In this document: positions 17,565 through 25,690 of the stretch, in pieces
Numbering within the stretch: the stretch's first letter is position 1
How the letters are laid out: each line of letters opens with the position of its first letter
Notes under the pieces: generated by a model
Databases searched by the model: none
Told to the model about the DNA's origin: nothing
What the model saw: the letters and a program-made list of their open reading frames with translations, nothing else
Program-made: the position numbers and the translations under genes
Assembly (NCBI GenBank): GCA_937876985.1
Contig: CALEFT010000020.1
Location: 62,001-126,000 of the forward strand
Origin: an uncultured Clostridia bacterium
GTDB lineage: Bacteria; Bacillota; Clostridia; Saccharofermentanales; Saccharofermentanaceae
DNA length: 64,000 bases
Direction: 5' to 3'

Positions 17565-18584
17565 TTATCCTAAGTACGTATGTAAGAATTGAATTATTGT
17601 ATCACAATACATCTCCTTATCCGAGTTAAATGACTCGAGATAGCCTGCACCCGGAACAACAAGATCCATTGTTATATTATTATTGAGTCTTAATCGTTCT
17701 TGAACTATTTGTTCTATCTTATCAGCTCCAATGAAAATATCATGTCCACCATATAGAATACATACCGGTATAGGCATTCTAGAAATTACTGTTGCAAGGT
17801 TATAATTATCACCTTCTCCAGACGATATTCTAATTGCATATGGAACAAAATATTGAGTAAGTTCACCAAGGAATTCATTCTGAGTAACAATAGGAACGAT
17901 ATAATCATCACTATACTTTGCTGGAGAATCTAGAATCATTGCAGAAATATAGCTTCTATCAAATTCAAGATTCAAAAAGCTATTATCATATTCTTCTAAC
18001 TCGGACTCGGATAAACCAGGTGCTGGAAGCTTATCATATGCCAAAACACAAGCAGTACAACCAGTACCAATTCCATATAGAACAACATCAGTTGTAACAG
18101 AAATCATACGAACCTGATTAATAGCTCCAACAACATCTTGCCATTCAAGATAACCATAACCCGAAATATCACCTTCAGATTCACCACAGTTACGTAAATC
18201 AAACAAGAAAACGTTGTAATTATTCTCTAGCCACAAATCAATTAGGTCTATCATTTCTACGCCAAATTGAAGACGATTAGAAGCAGTATCATGAACAACA
18301 ATTACTGTACTAATAGGATTCTCGCATTTGAAGAACCAGCCTGATAGATTTGTCTGCTGATCGAAGGATTCAAACGAACATGTAGAATATGATGGCAAAA
18401 TATTAGAAGGAACATTTGAAATAGATGAGCCTTCTACTGCCATCAAATTATTAGATGAAACTACGACTAGAATAATAAATGATACTAATCCAACAGCAAG
18501 AATACTAAGTACCAAGGCTACTCGTAGCAAAATAGTATTAAATGATATGTTCTTCTTAGGTTTCTCAGACAAATTGTATCTCAT
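17565..18584 (-). CDS. Membrane-anchored alpha/beta-hydrolase-like protein lacking Ser and His of the triad
   Basis: A 339-residue protein with one N-terminal membrane segment (about 19-43) and an extracytoplasmic alpha/beta-hydrolase fold resembling the S9/DUF1749-type group: STVIVVHDTASNR (oxyanion strand), VFLFDLRNCGESEG, and LYGGHDIFIGADKI with Asp282. The nucleophile elbow, normally GxSxG, reads GIGTG at 171-175, so Ser is Gly173. The catalytic-His segment reads VPGAGYLES, with Tyr315 where His is expected. It is therefore predicted to be inactive as a serine hydrolase, perhaps a binding or regulatory protein. It sits between corA and tsaD in an apparent operon. Confidence 0.75.
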   Translation of the reverse strand: MRYNLSEKPKKNISFNTILLRVALVLSILAVGLVSFIILVVVSSNNLMAVEGSSISNVPSNILPSYSTCSFESFDQQTNLSGWFFKCENPISTVIVVHDTASNRLQFGVEMIDLIDLWLENNYNVFLFDLRNCGESEGDISGYGYLEWQDVVGAINQVRMISVTTDVVLYGIGTGCTACVLAYDKLPAPGLSESELEEYDNSFLNLEFDRSYISAMILDSPAKYSDDYIVPIVTQNEFLGELTQYFVPYAIRISSGEGDNYNLATVISRMPIPVCILYGGHDIFIGADKIEQIVQERLRLNNNITMDLVVPGAGYLESFNSDKEMYCDTIIQFLHTYLG

Positions 18585-18608
18585 TATACTTCCTCTGGAA
18601 AAAAGTAA

Positions 18609-19586
18609 TTACATCCAACGCTTTCTCTTCATAATTACAAATGAAATAACCATTCCTATCAAAGTTAGTGCAGTAACGATGATAAATGGCCAAGGGTCAC
18701 TTGCAAATGCTGGATCCCATGGGAAAAGTACATTCTGACCGAAGAATGACGTGAACACATTTGGAACTGTCAAAACAATAGTAGCAGCTGCCAAAATCTT
18801 CATTATGTCATTCATATTATTGCTAATAATTGAAGCATAGGTTTCCATGGTACTATTTACGATAGATGTATAAATATCTGCCATCTCATGAGCTTGCTTA
18901 TATTCAATGATTACGTCTTCAAGCAAATCCTGATCATCCTCGTATTGCTTAACGAGTCGACCTCTCATTAGCTTCTCAAGCACTGCTTCATTAGACTTAA
19001 GTGATGTCGAGAAGTAAATCAATGACTTATCCCACTCATGCATCTTGTATAGATCTTTATTATTAATTGAACGCGACAAATCCTTCTCTACTTCATCGAG
19101 GCTCTTATCAACAAAACGAAGCAAGCGCAAGTAGTCCTTCGCAACAGCTAGAAGGATTTGAATTGTAAAACGAGTTCTAAACTGCAAAATACAATCCTTA
19201 ACTCTATTCTCGATAAATTGATCTAGAATAGGAACCTTACGAAGTGAAACTGTAAGAATATGCTTCTTAGAAATAATGATACCAAGAGGAGCAGTCTCAT
19301 ACTTAACCATATTTGTCTCACGATTAGCATATGGAATATCAACAATGACAAGAACATCTCCTGTATCATCGTCAAAGTCAATACGTGGTCTCTCCTCTTC
19401 GTCCAAAGGATATCTAAGAAACTCAGAAGGAATATTCAGCTTCTCTTCTACAGTCTTAATCTCAGTCTCGGTTGGAGAATATAGATTAATCCAGCAATCT
19501 TCGCGAATTTCCTCAATACGTTCAATACGACTAATTACACGAGAGGTATTCTGCGAAATATTATTTGATGCGTAAAATTCGAGCAT
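18609..19586 (-). CDS. corA: CorA family divalent metal ion transporter
   Basis: Pentameric Mg/Co (possibly Ni) channel-like transporter. The 325 residues have a long cytoplasmic funnel domain rich in charged helices and two C-terminal membrane segments (about 263-285 and 298-318) ending in the basic cluster KRKRW. The family's GMN selectivity motif at the end of TM1 reads GQN (283-285, in FFGQNVLFPW), so Met is replaced by Gln. This may change ion preference. The start follows a strong AGGAGG. A promoter-like sequence lies in the gap after dut. Confidence 0.9.
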   Translation of the reverse strand: MLEFYASNNISQNTSRVISRIERIEEIREDCWINLYSPTETEIKTVEEKLNIPSEFLRYPLDEEERPRIDFDDDTGDVLVIVDIPYANRETNMVKYETAPLGIIISKKHILTVSLRKVPILDQFIENRVKDCILQFRTRFTIQILLAVAKDYLRLLRFVDKSLDEVEKDLSRSINNKDLYKMHEWDKSLIYFSTSLKSNEAVLEKLMRGRLVKQYEDDQDLLEDVIIEYKQAHEMADIYTSIVNSTMETYASIISNNMNDIMKILAAATIVLTVPNVFTSFFGQNVLFPWDPAFASDPWPFIIVTALTLIGMVISFVIMKRKRWM

Positions 19587-19619
19587 AGTTACCTCCTAAT
19601 TAATTAGTATAGACATTTT

Positions 19620-19649
19620 ATTTTAACACTTCACTATAATGAATAACAA
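19620..19649 (-). promoter_or_regulatory. Possible promoter of corA operon
   Basis: Minus-strand TTGTTA and TAAAAT with an 18-base spacer in the 77-base dut-corA gap, 34 bases upstream of corA. Moderate match. Confidence 0.4.
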
Positions 19650-19663
19650 GTCTATATGTGAAA

Positions 19664-20179
19664 TTATTGAATGCCAGAAGAGCCAAATCCACCTCCGCGA
19701 CTTGTTCCGATATCATCTACAGTTGAAACTTCAACAATATTTGTTGTTTCTACCCTTGCAAATACCATCTGAGCAATTCTATCACCCTTCTTAATAGAAT
19801 AGATTCCATGAGGAGCGCCTTTGGTAGACAAATCGTAGCGAAGGAAATTGTCGCTAGAATCCTTTTCGCAAAGTAAAACCTGTGAAGCATTATGAATAAT
19901 TACATTAATTTCATCACGATATCCACAATCTATTGTTCCAGGGCTATTTGGGATTCGAAGCATTGTTTTAAGAGAGATTCCGCTTCTTGGTCGAATTTGA
20001 ACCTCATAACCTTCTGGAATTGCCATCTTAAGACCAACTGGAACAAGAACTGTTTGTCCAGGATTTACATCAATATCAATACACGAATACAAATCCATTC
20101 CGGCATCACCCTTATTTGCATATGTAGGAATGACGGCATTTGGTCTGCATTTTGAAATATACAAATCTTTATTAATCAT
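19664..20179 (-). CDS. dut: dUTP diphosphatase
   Basis: Trimeric dUTPase that hydrolyses dUTP to dUMP and pyrophosphate, keeping uracil out of DNA. The 171 residues have all five motifs: KGDAGMDLYS, PRSGISLKTML, NSPGTIDCGYRDEINV, KGDRIAQMVFA and the C-terminal RGGGFGSSGI lid. It overlaps the U32 gene by 4 bases, an unusual partner, so the two are cotranscribed. Confidence 0.96.
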   Translation of the reverse strand: MINKDLYISKCRPNAVIPTYANKGDAGMDLYSCIDIDVNPGQTVLVPVGLKMAIPEGYEVQIRPRSGISLKTMLRIPNSPGTIDCGYRDEINVIIHNASQVLLCEKDSSDNFLRYDLSTKGAPHGIYSIKKGDRIAQMVFARVETTNIVEVSTVDDIGTSRGGGFGSSGIQ

Positions 20180-22563
20180 AGAACCACCTTAACAGTTATA
20201 GTATTGAAACCCAATTCATTTATTCTATTGATAGTATCATCAGAAATAAGATTTTTAGCTTGTCCATAGATAACAGAAGAACAGTCTAGTGGACGAGAAA
20301 TGATTTTACATTCTGATTGATTATCATTCTTAAGCGTATAAGAAACATTATCATAACAGGATCTACAACCATTTTGATGAGCTCCAATTGGGCAGAAATG
20401 AGACTGCATCCAAGGAATCATACCATCCTGATGAATAAAAATCGTAGAATAATTCTTGTTAGATACAGAAGATAGAATATTAATGATATCGTCTTCATTA
20501 AGCTCATAAGATAAATATCCGCCATTAGAATTCATCATAATCTTCTCGAAGCTACGGGCATTATATAAATTTGCACCAGCAGAAATATAATGATTAATAC
20601 CAATATCAGTATAAATATCACTATCTGAGAGGTATTGGTCATCAATAACGCCAACAAAAGCATCTCCTACTGCATCTTTGATATCATATAGCTTCGAATA
20701 AAACTTGTTATTAATATCCTTATGAGCAAAGTCAGGAATAACAACGATTAGCTTTGAATTTGTGCGAGAGATAATCTCTACTATTTCATCGAAGAACTTC
20801 TTAACCATGAAATCATAAATATTGAATGCAATAAAATCCTCGTTAGATAAAGACTCATAAGTAAAGGATTTTACTGTTGGGAAATATATCATAGACAAAG
20901 AGGATACTTCGTAATTAGAAGTATTAGATAAATCAGAATCATCTTTGTTATCAGCATTTTCCCAATCATCACCAACATCAAGATAATCATCATATTCAGC
21001 AAAAGACAAAGCATTTGACTCATAACTATTAAGGATAGCAGCAGACAAGGCTTCGATTGCACCACGACGAAGCTCATTAATCAAGCTTACCTTGCATTTG
21101 AATTCTGTGTTTGGAGCTATGCGAATGCTTTTCGCAAAAAATGGAGTGTCACCTAACTTAGAAAGCTGTGCAATAATTCGCTCATTATCAAGCGGAGCAC
21201 CATTATATTCCGAGTCTACTGGAACATCATAGTCAGCACTAACGCCAAAATTGATGCCAGAAGAAACACTTAGTTCTAGCACATAACAGTCACCTTCCTG
21301 CGACAAAACAAAATCAACAGGAGTCTTACGCTTCTTATCCTTATCAAGAAGAACCTCATGATTCATAAGGTATACAGAAATCTTATTCTTAATATTCTTA
21401 AGCTTATCAATCGCTTCAGGATGTAGCCCCTTAATGCATAAAGCGTCTGTTAACTCATGAATCTTACCAACTGGGAAAGATGCTAGCTCTAAGCTTCCAG
21501 TTCTAAGAGACAAATATTCACCCTTTGCTGGTAGAGGCAATTTCTTATTCCAAGAAAACGTAATTGTTCCCTTACGTGCATCGACGGAAGAAATACTACC
21601 AAGACGAAGTCCAAACTTACCTACATATTCTCCAGATAAGAAATTCTCGTCTTTCTTACCACTTAAGTACTGAGAAGTAAAGCTTCCACCACGGTTAAAG
21701 GAGCTTAACAAATCATTTTGTTTTTGTGCAACAAGTGACTTATCATAAGTTCCATCATAGCAAGCATCAATGATTTCTCTATATGCCCTAACCGCATTAG
21801 TTACATAAGACTTATCTCTCATTCTTCCTTCAATCTTAAGGCAAGAAACACCAGCCTTAATGAACTCGACAATATATTCTAATGCACTTCTATCCTTTGG
21901 AGATAAAAGATGACCGGATTTAATCTTAGTGTTGTTAGCATATAAATCATATTCTTGCCTACATGGCTGAGCACAAAGTCCTCTATTTCCACTACGAGAA
22001 CCACTCTTATTCATAGCGCTAAACAAACATAGTCCTGAACAAGAAACACAAACAGCTCCATGTACAAAGACTTCAGTTTCAACATCAAAACTTGAAGCTA
22101 CCTTTGTTATAGAGAAGATTTCATCCATAGACATCTCTCTTGGTAGAACAATCCTAGTAAAACCAAGTTCTTTAAGCTTAGAAACCTCAGTGCTTGAATA
22201 GATATTCATTTGTGTACTAGCAATTAGCTTCATGCTTGGCAAAGCTTCATGAAGCTTTGTAGCTAGACCAATATCTTGAACAATAATTCCATCGATACCA
22301 GCCTCGTTTGCAGAAATAGCAGTATCAATAGCTTCATCTATCTCATAATCATTGACAATAGTATTAAGAGTTAGATATACAGAAGCACTTCTTAAGTGTG
22401 CATATGAAACACCCTCATATAAATCATCAATAGTAAAATTTGTCGCATTTAGTCTAGCATTATAAGCGCCAACGCCTAAATATACAGAATCTGCACCATA
22501 ATCAACGGCTGCCTTAAGAATCTCAAGAGAACCAGCTGGTGCCATAAGTTCAATTTTATTCAT
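20176..22563 (-). CDS. U32 family peptidase / RlhA-like RNA hydroxylase with DUF3656
   Basis: A 795-residue, long-form U32 protein. The N-terminal barrel begins MNKIELMAPAGSLEILKAAVDYGADSVYLG. The cysteine cluster VCVSCSGLCLF plus NRGLCAQPCRQEY (about 173-203) is typical for the iron-sulfur site of this family. A middle region matches the DUF3656 extension, and a further Cys-rich stretch HFCPIGAHQNGCRSCYD is near the end. E. coli relatives RlhA and TrhP hydroxylate 23S rRNA or tRNA using prephenate; older annotation as collagenase is not supported. Overlaps zapA by 8 bases and dut by 4. Confidence 0.9.
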   Translation of the reverse strand: MNKIELMAPAGSLEILKAAVDYGADSVYLGVGAYNARLNATNFTIDDLYEGVSYAHLRSASVYLTLNTIVNDYEIDEAIDTAISANEAGIDGIIVQDIGLATKLHEALPSMKLIASTQMNIYSSTEVSKLKELGFTRIVLPREMSMDEIFSITKVASSFDVETEVFVHGAVCVSCSGLCLFSAMNKSGSRSGNRGLCAQPCRQEYDLYANNTKIKSGHLLSPKDRSALEYIVEFIKAGVSCLKIEGRMRDKSYVTNAVRAYREIIDACYDGTYDKSLVAQKQNDLLSSFNRGGSFTSQYLSGKKDENFLSGEYVGKFGLRLGSISSVDARKGTITFSWNKKLPLPAKGEYLSLRTGSLELASFPVGKIHELTDALCIKGLHPEAIDKLKNIKNKISVYLMNHEVLLDKDKKRKTPVDFVLSQEGDCYVLELSVSSGINFGVSADYDVPVDSEYNGAPLDNERIIAQLSKLGDTPFFAKSIRIAPNTEFKCKVSLINELRRGAIEALSAAILNSYESNALSFAEYDDYLDVGDDWENADNKDDSDLSNTSNYEVSSLSMIYFPTVKSFTYESLSNEDFIAFNIYDFMVKKFFDEIVEIISRTNSKLIVVIPDFAHKDINNKFYSKLYDIKDAVGDAFVGVIDDQYLSDSDIYTDIGINHYISAGANLYNARSFEKIMMNSNGGYLSYELNEDDIINILSSVSNKNYSTIFIHQDGMIPWMQSHFCPIGAHQNGCRSCYDNVSYTLKNDNQSECKIISRPLDCSSVIYGQAKNLISDDTINRINELGFNTITVKVVL

Positions 22564-23125
22564 TTAATATATCTTTTCCTTTCGCCTCTAGTAAATCATC
22601 AAGAGGAGTTGGATTCATTATCTCCTTAGAATTATTAGAATTAATTCTCTCTTGCTGTTCGTGATACATAACTTCAGTATGATAATTATCCGCCAAATCC
22701 TTCTGTGTAATATACATATCAACACAATCAATCAAAGCAAGAATGGCAGTCTTGGAATTTGTAAGACCTGGATTATTTGCCTTAACATCTTCATATAAAT
22801 TATTTGCAATCTTAGCAATTCGTCTAATTCTTGCCTCACTAACATTATCATCAGCCCCTAATAGATATCTGTTACCAGCAATCTCTACAGGAACCTTGAT
22901 GCGTTCGTCCTTAGTTACAACCTTCTTCTCTTCCCTAGCCTTAATCTTCTCCTCTAAAGTCATAGCTGGCTTTGGCTTTGTAACAGACGCTGCCAAAGAA
23001 GCTCTGTTAGGCTGCCCCTTAAATCTTTGCTCATAATTAGCAAGCTTTGGCTCTGAATTAGTCTTCTTCTTAGCTTTATTATCAGAATACTTACCCAATA
23101 TGCTTTGATTTCTATTATTCTTCAT
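22556..23125 (-). CDS. zapA: Cell division protein ZapA with long N-terminal extension
   Basis: ZapA binds FtsZ and promotes Z-ring bundling. The ZapA domain is at about residues 77-150 (VPVEIAGNRYLLGADDN, then RIRRIAKIANNLYEDVKANNPGL and ILALIDCVDMYITQKDLA). Typical ZapA is 85-110 residues; here about 75 extra N-terminal residues are polar, basic and probably disordered (KKKTNSEPKLANYEQR and similar). The zapA-U32 pairing is conserved in clostridia, which supports the call. Confidence 0.88.
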   Translation of the reverse strand: MKNNRNQSILGKYSDNKAKKKTNSEPKLANYEQRFKGQPNRASLAASVTKPKPAMTLEEKIKAREEKKVVTKDERIKVPVEIAGNRYLLGADDNVSEARIRRIAKIANNLYEDVKANNPGLTNSKTAILALIDCVDMYITQKDLADNYHTEVMYHEQQERINSNNSKEIMNPTPLDDLLEAKGKDILNE

Positions 23126-23203
23126 AAATTACCCTCGATTAAATAGTCTAATTCATTTTACCCTAAATAATTATTATGAGCCACCCCAAATATTTTCCTC
23201 CAT

Positions 23204-23234
23204 CGAAAAGGACTGCCTTGTGAAGACAGTCCTT
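23204..23234 (-). terminator. Rho-independent terminator of the DUF4214-CAP gene
   Basis: A 12-bp stem with one G-U pair and a 3-base loop (23208-23234) lies 12 bases beyond the stop codon, followed on the minus strand by four T and then CGA; the stem tail forms one of the TCGAAAAG motif copies. Confidence 0.75.
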
Positions 23235-23245
23235 AATAATTTCTC

Positions 23246-24667
23246 TTATTCACCAAAGTTTTGAACTACATAATAATTGTAGCGATTACTATCATTTTCT
23301 ACGACGAAAACGCCAAAGCCAGCAATTCTGAAACGAGATGCTATCATATTCGCATTATGTCCAGGAGAATTTCTGAATGTATCAAAAGCTGCTTGCGCAG
23401 AACGGTAACCAGCACAAATATTCTCTCCATATACCAAAGAACAACCGCTAAAGCAATCATTACCATTAGGTCTATCATGACTAAATAAATAATTAATCTC
23501 AGCTGCTCTTAGTCTTGCATATTCAGCAATCGTATCATTCCAAGTTAGAGTAGTAACTCCGTTAGAACTTCTATAATCATTAACTAGGTTAAACAATTCT
23601 TCGGCCATACCATAATCGTAATAACCTGTTACTGTAGTAGTCTGTCCGTTAGTTAGACTAATAGTAACTGTCATAACTTCACTTCTTGTTGGAGCTTGTG
23701 TTGGCGTAGGTGTAACGATACCTGGTTCTGATGTTTGAACATTAGGAGCAGGAATTGGATTACTGCTTGGAATAGAATGTGCAATACCATATTCGGCACA
23801 AATATTCTTAAATTCAGTAGAATCAGCGAAACCATTAAAAAGCGCAGTCAATGAAGTATTGTTAAATCCACCAGCTTGGTTAATTTGATTAATCCAATTC
23901 GACATACCTGTTGGGTCAGCACTTCTTCCTAAGAATACGCTATAGAAAATATTTACAATTTGCTCATTAGTAAGGTTTGCACACTTATTCATGAATTCTG
24001 GGCTATAGAAGAATCCATATGCAGCCTGTTTACCAGTTATCTGACAAGTAGCAATTCTATTCGTCCAATCATTAAATCCAGCTTCATCAGGAGAACGACC
24101 AAGAACTTCTGAATAAAGAGCAGTAACAAAAGCACAAATTCTCTGATTAGCATTTACTGTAATAGTTGGAGCTGTAGAAGAACCTGAAACAATACCAAAT
24201 GAAGCACAAACATTTGACCATTCAGCTGAATTAATAAATTCATCTAGGACTTCATGTCTACTATGACCGCCGTTATAAACAAAATTGCACCAATTATCGA
24301 AGCCTCCCTGATCAGGCGCTCTATTAAAGAAAACGGCATATAAAGTAGTTAAATATTCCTCGAATGGAACATTCTTGTTCAAATACTCCTGTGAATAGAA
24401 AAAAGAACGAGCAACGTTACCACCATCCATCTCGAATGAGTATAGCTTAGAACACCAATCATCAAATCCACCTTGATCTGGAGTTCTTCCTAATACCAAG
24501 GAATATAGTCTTACAACGAATCCTTCCACACCAGTAGAAGTTGACATCGAATAATTATCAATTGAAATAACATTCGAATCTATACTAGCATTAGAAGAAA
24601 TAGCAAAAGATAAGAATATAGAAATAATAACAATAATAGATAATAAATTATGTAGTTTACGCCTCAT
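23246..24667 (-). CDS. Secreted DUF4214 and CAP (SCP/PR1) domain protein
   Basis: A 473-residue exported protein: a signal peptide (about 1-28, LSIIVIISIFLSFAISSNA), two DUF4214 domains each with two repeats (about 50-165 and 180-300; units like LYSLVLGRTPDQGGFDDWC), a Pro/Thr linker (about 305-335), and a C-terminal CAP domain. The CAP residues His (SHDRPNG), Glu (YGENICAG) and His (SPGHNANM) are present. DUF4214 often occurs in extracellular or surface proteins and its ligand is unknown; bacterial CAP proteins are of uncertain activity. Monocistronic, with a terminator after it. Confidence 0.9.
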   Translation of the reverse strand: MRRKLHNLLSIIVIISIFLSFAISSNASIDSNVISIDNYSMSTSTGVEGFVVRLYSLVLGRTPDQGGFDDWCSKLYSFEMDGGNVARSFFYSQEYLNKNVPFEEYLTTLYAVFFNRAPDQGGFDNWCNFVYNGGHSRHEVLDEFINSAEWSNVCASFGIVSGSSTAPTITVNANQRICAFVTALYSEVLGRSPDEAGFNDWTNRIATCQITGKQAAYGFFYSPEFMNKCANLTNEQIVNIFYSVFLGRSADPTGMSNWINQINQAGGFNNTSLTALFNGFADSTEFKNICAEYGIAHSIPSSNPIPAPNVQTSEPGIVTPTPTQAPTRSEVMTVTISLTNGQTTTVTGYYDYGMAEELFNLVNDYRSSNGVTTLTWNDTIAEYARLRAAEINYLFSHDRPNGNDCFSGCSLVYGENICAGYRSAQAAFDTFRNSPGHNANMIASRFRIAGFGVFVVENDSNRYNYYVVQNFGE

Positions 24668-24718
24668 AAATAAACCCTCTCTTTCATATATAAATTATAC
24701 TACTAGATAAGATAATCA

Positions 24719-24776
24719 CATTAACAAACACATATTCATTTGTTAACAAACTTTTACAAATACAATTTGTTGTAAC
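24719..24776. promoter_or_regulatory. TTAACAAA repeats and palindrome upstream of the DUF4214-CAP gene
   Basis: A perfect 12-base palindrome TTTGTTAACAAA is at 24739-24750, and a second copy of its half site TTAACAAA is at 24721-24728, with a looser TTTGTTGTAA near 24766. On the minus strand a TATAAT lies 3' of them, nearer the gene. The arrangement looks like an operator cluster. Confidence 0.4.
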
Positions 24777-25643
24777 TTAAATTAATCTATCAGGGTATAA
24801 ACCCTTATATAACTGAACAAACTCAGATGGCGACAAGCTTTCAGCACGTACACCAATAGGTTTCCCAAGCTTATTTAATTGTTCTTGTAACGATGAACTA
24901 TGATTATTTACCTTGAGGAAACCAATTAGATTATTAGCCAAAGTCTTTCTTCTCATTCTAAAACATTCATCAACAAAAGCTCCAAAGAATGGACTTATAG
25001 TAAACATATCCTTCTCATCTAATGAAACTCTTCTAGTAAGAGTGATTACAGAAGAAATTGTATGTGGAGCCGGATAGAAGGATTCAGGATAAACATTAAA
25101 TTCCTTCTTCACAAAACCATATGAAGCACATAGAACAGCCAAAGGACCATATTGCTTTGTCCCAACAGCTGCACATATTCTTTCTAGAGCTTCCTCTTCT
25201 ACCATAAAAGTCATCTTCTCAGCCGTAGAACACTCTGTAAGAAGCTTCTTCATAATAGGAGTCATCACATAATATGGAATATTACTAACAACAAAATTGA
25301 AGGAATAATAAGGAATATAATCTTCAGGCTTAAGCTTAGTAAAATCATCGTCAATAATTAAAGCATTGAGTGCAAACTCATCCTTAGAAAGAAGATAAGA
25401 AACAAGCTTCTTGTCAATTTCAACAGCTGTATATTGCATGCTTCCATCAGAGGTCCTAAGAATTGTACTTGTTAGCGCACCAATACCAGGCCCAATCTCA
25501 AGAACTCTAGAGTCAGGACGAATATCAGAAACATCAAGAATTCTATTAAGAATATCTTCATCGCATAAGAAATTCTGCCCAAATTTTGCTTGAGCATGTA
25601 AACCATTCTCTTGAAGAATTCTCTTTACTTCGTCCTTGTTCAT
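24777..25643 (-). CDS. rsmA: 16S rRNA dimethyladenosine transferase RsmA/KsgA
   Basis: Dimethylates two adjacent adenosines near the 3' end of 16S rRNA, a late step of 30S assembly. The 288 residues have the SAM-binding segment AKFGQNFLCDEDILNRIL, VLEIGPGIGALTSTIL, and the catalytic motif NIPYYVMTPI. The C-terminal helical domain ends with SPSEFVQLYKGL. Full-length and ordinary. Lies 47 bases downstream of purL with a hairpin between. Confidence 0.96.
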   Translation of the reverse strand: MNKDEVKRILQENGLHAQAKFGQNFLCDEDILNRILDVSDIRPDSRVLEIGPGIGALTSTILRTSDGSMQYTAVEIDKKLVSYLLSKDEFALNALIIDDDFTKLKPEDYIPYYSFNFVVSNIPYYVMTPIMKKLLTECSTAEKMTFMVEEEALERICAAVGTKQYGPLAVLCASYGFVKKEFNVYPESFYPAPHTISSVITLTRRVSLDEKDMFTISPFFGAFVDECFRMRRKTLANNLIGFLKVNNHSSSLQEQLNKLGKPIGVRAESLSPSEFVQLYKGLYPDRLI

Positions 25644-25658
25644 TATCTACCTCAAATG

Positions 25659-25690
25659 AAAGTGGCTCATATTTCAGAACCACTTTTTTA
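25659..25690. terminator. Hairpin between purL and rsmA
   Basis: A 10-bp stem with one G-U pair (arms 25659-25668 and 25677-25686). A run of six T follows on the plus strand; on the minus strand, the direction of purL, the tract is short, so it may act mainly against antisense reads or as a partial terminator. Confidence 0.5.
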
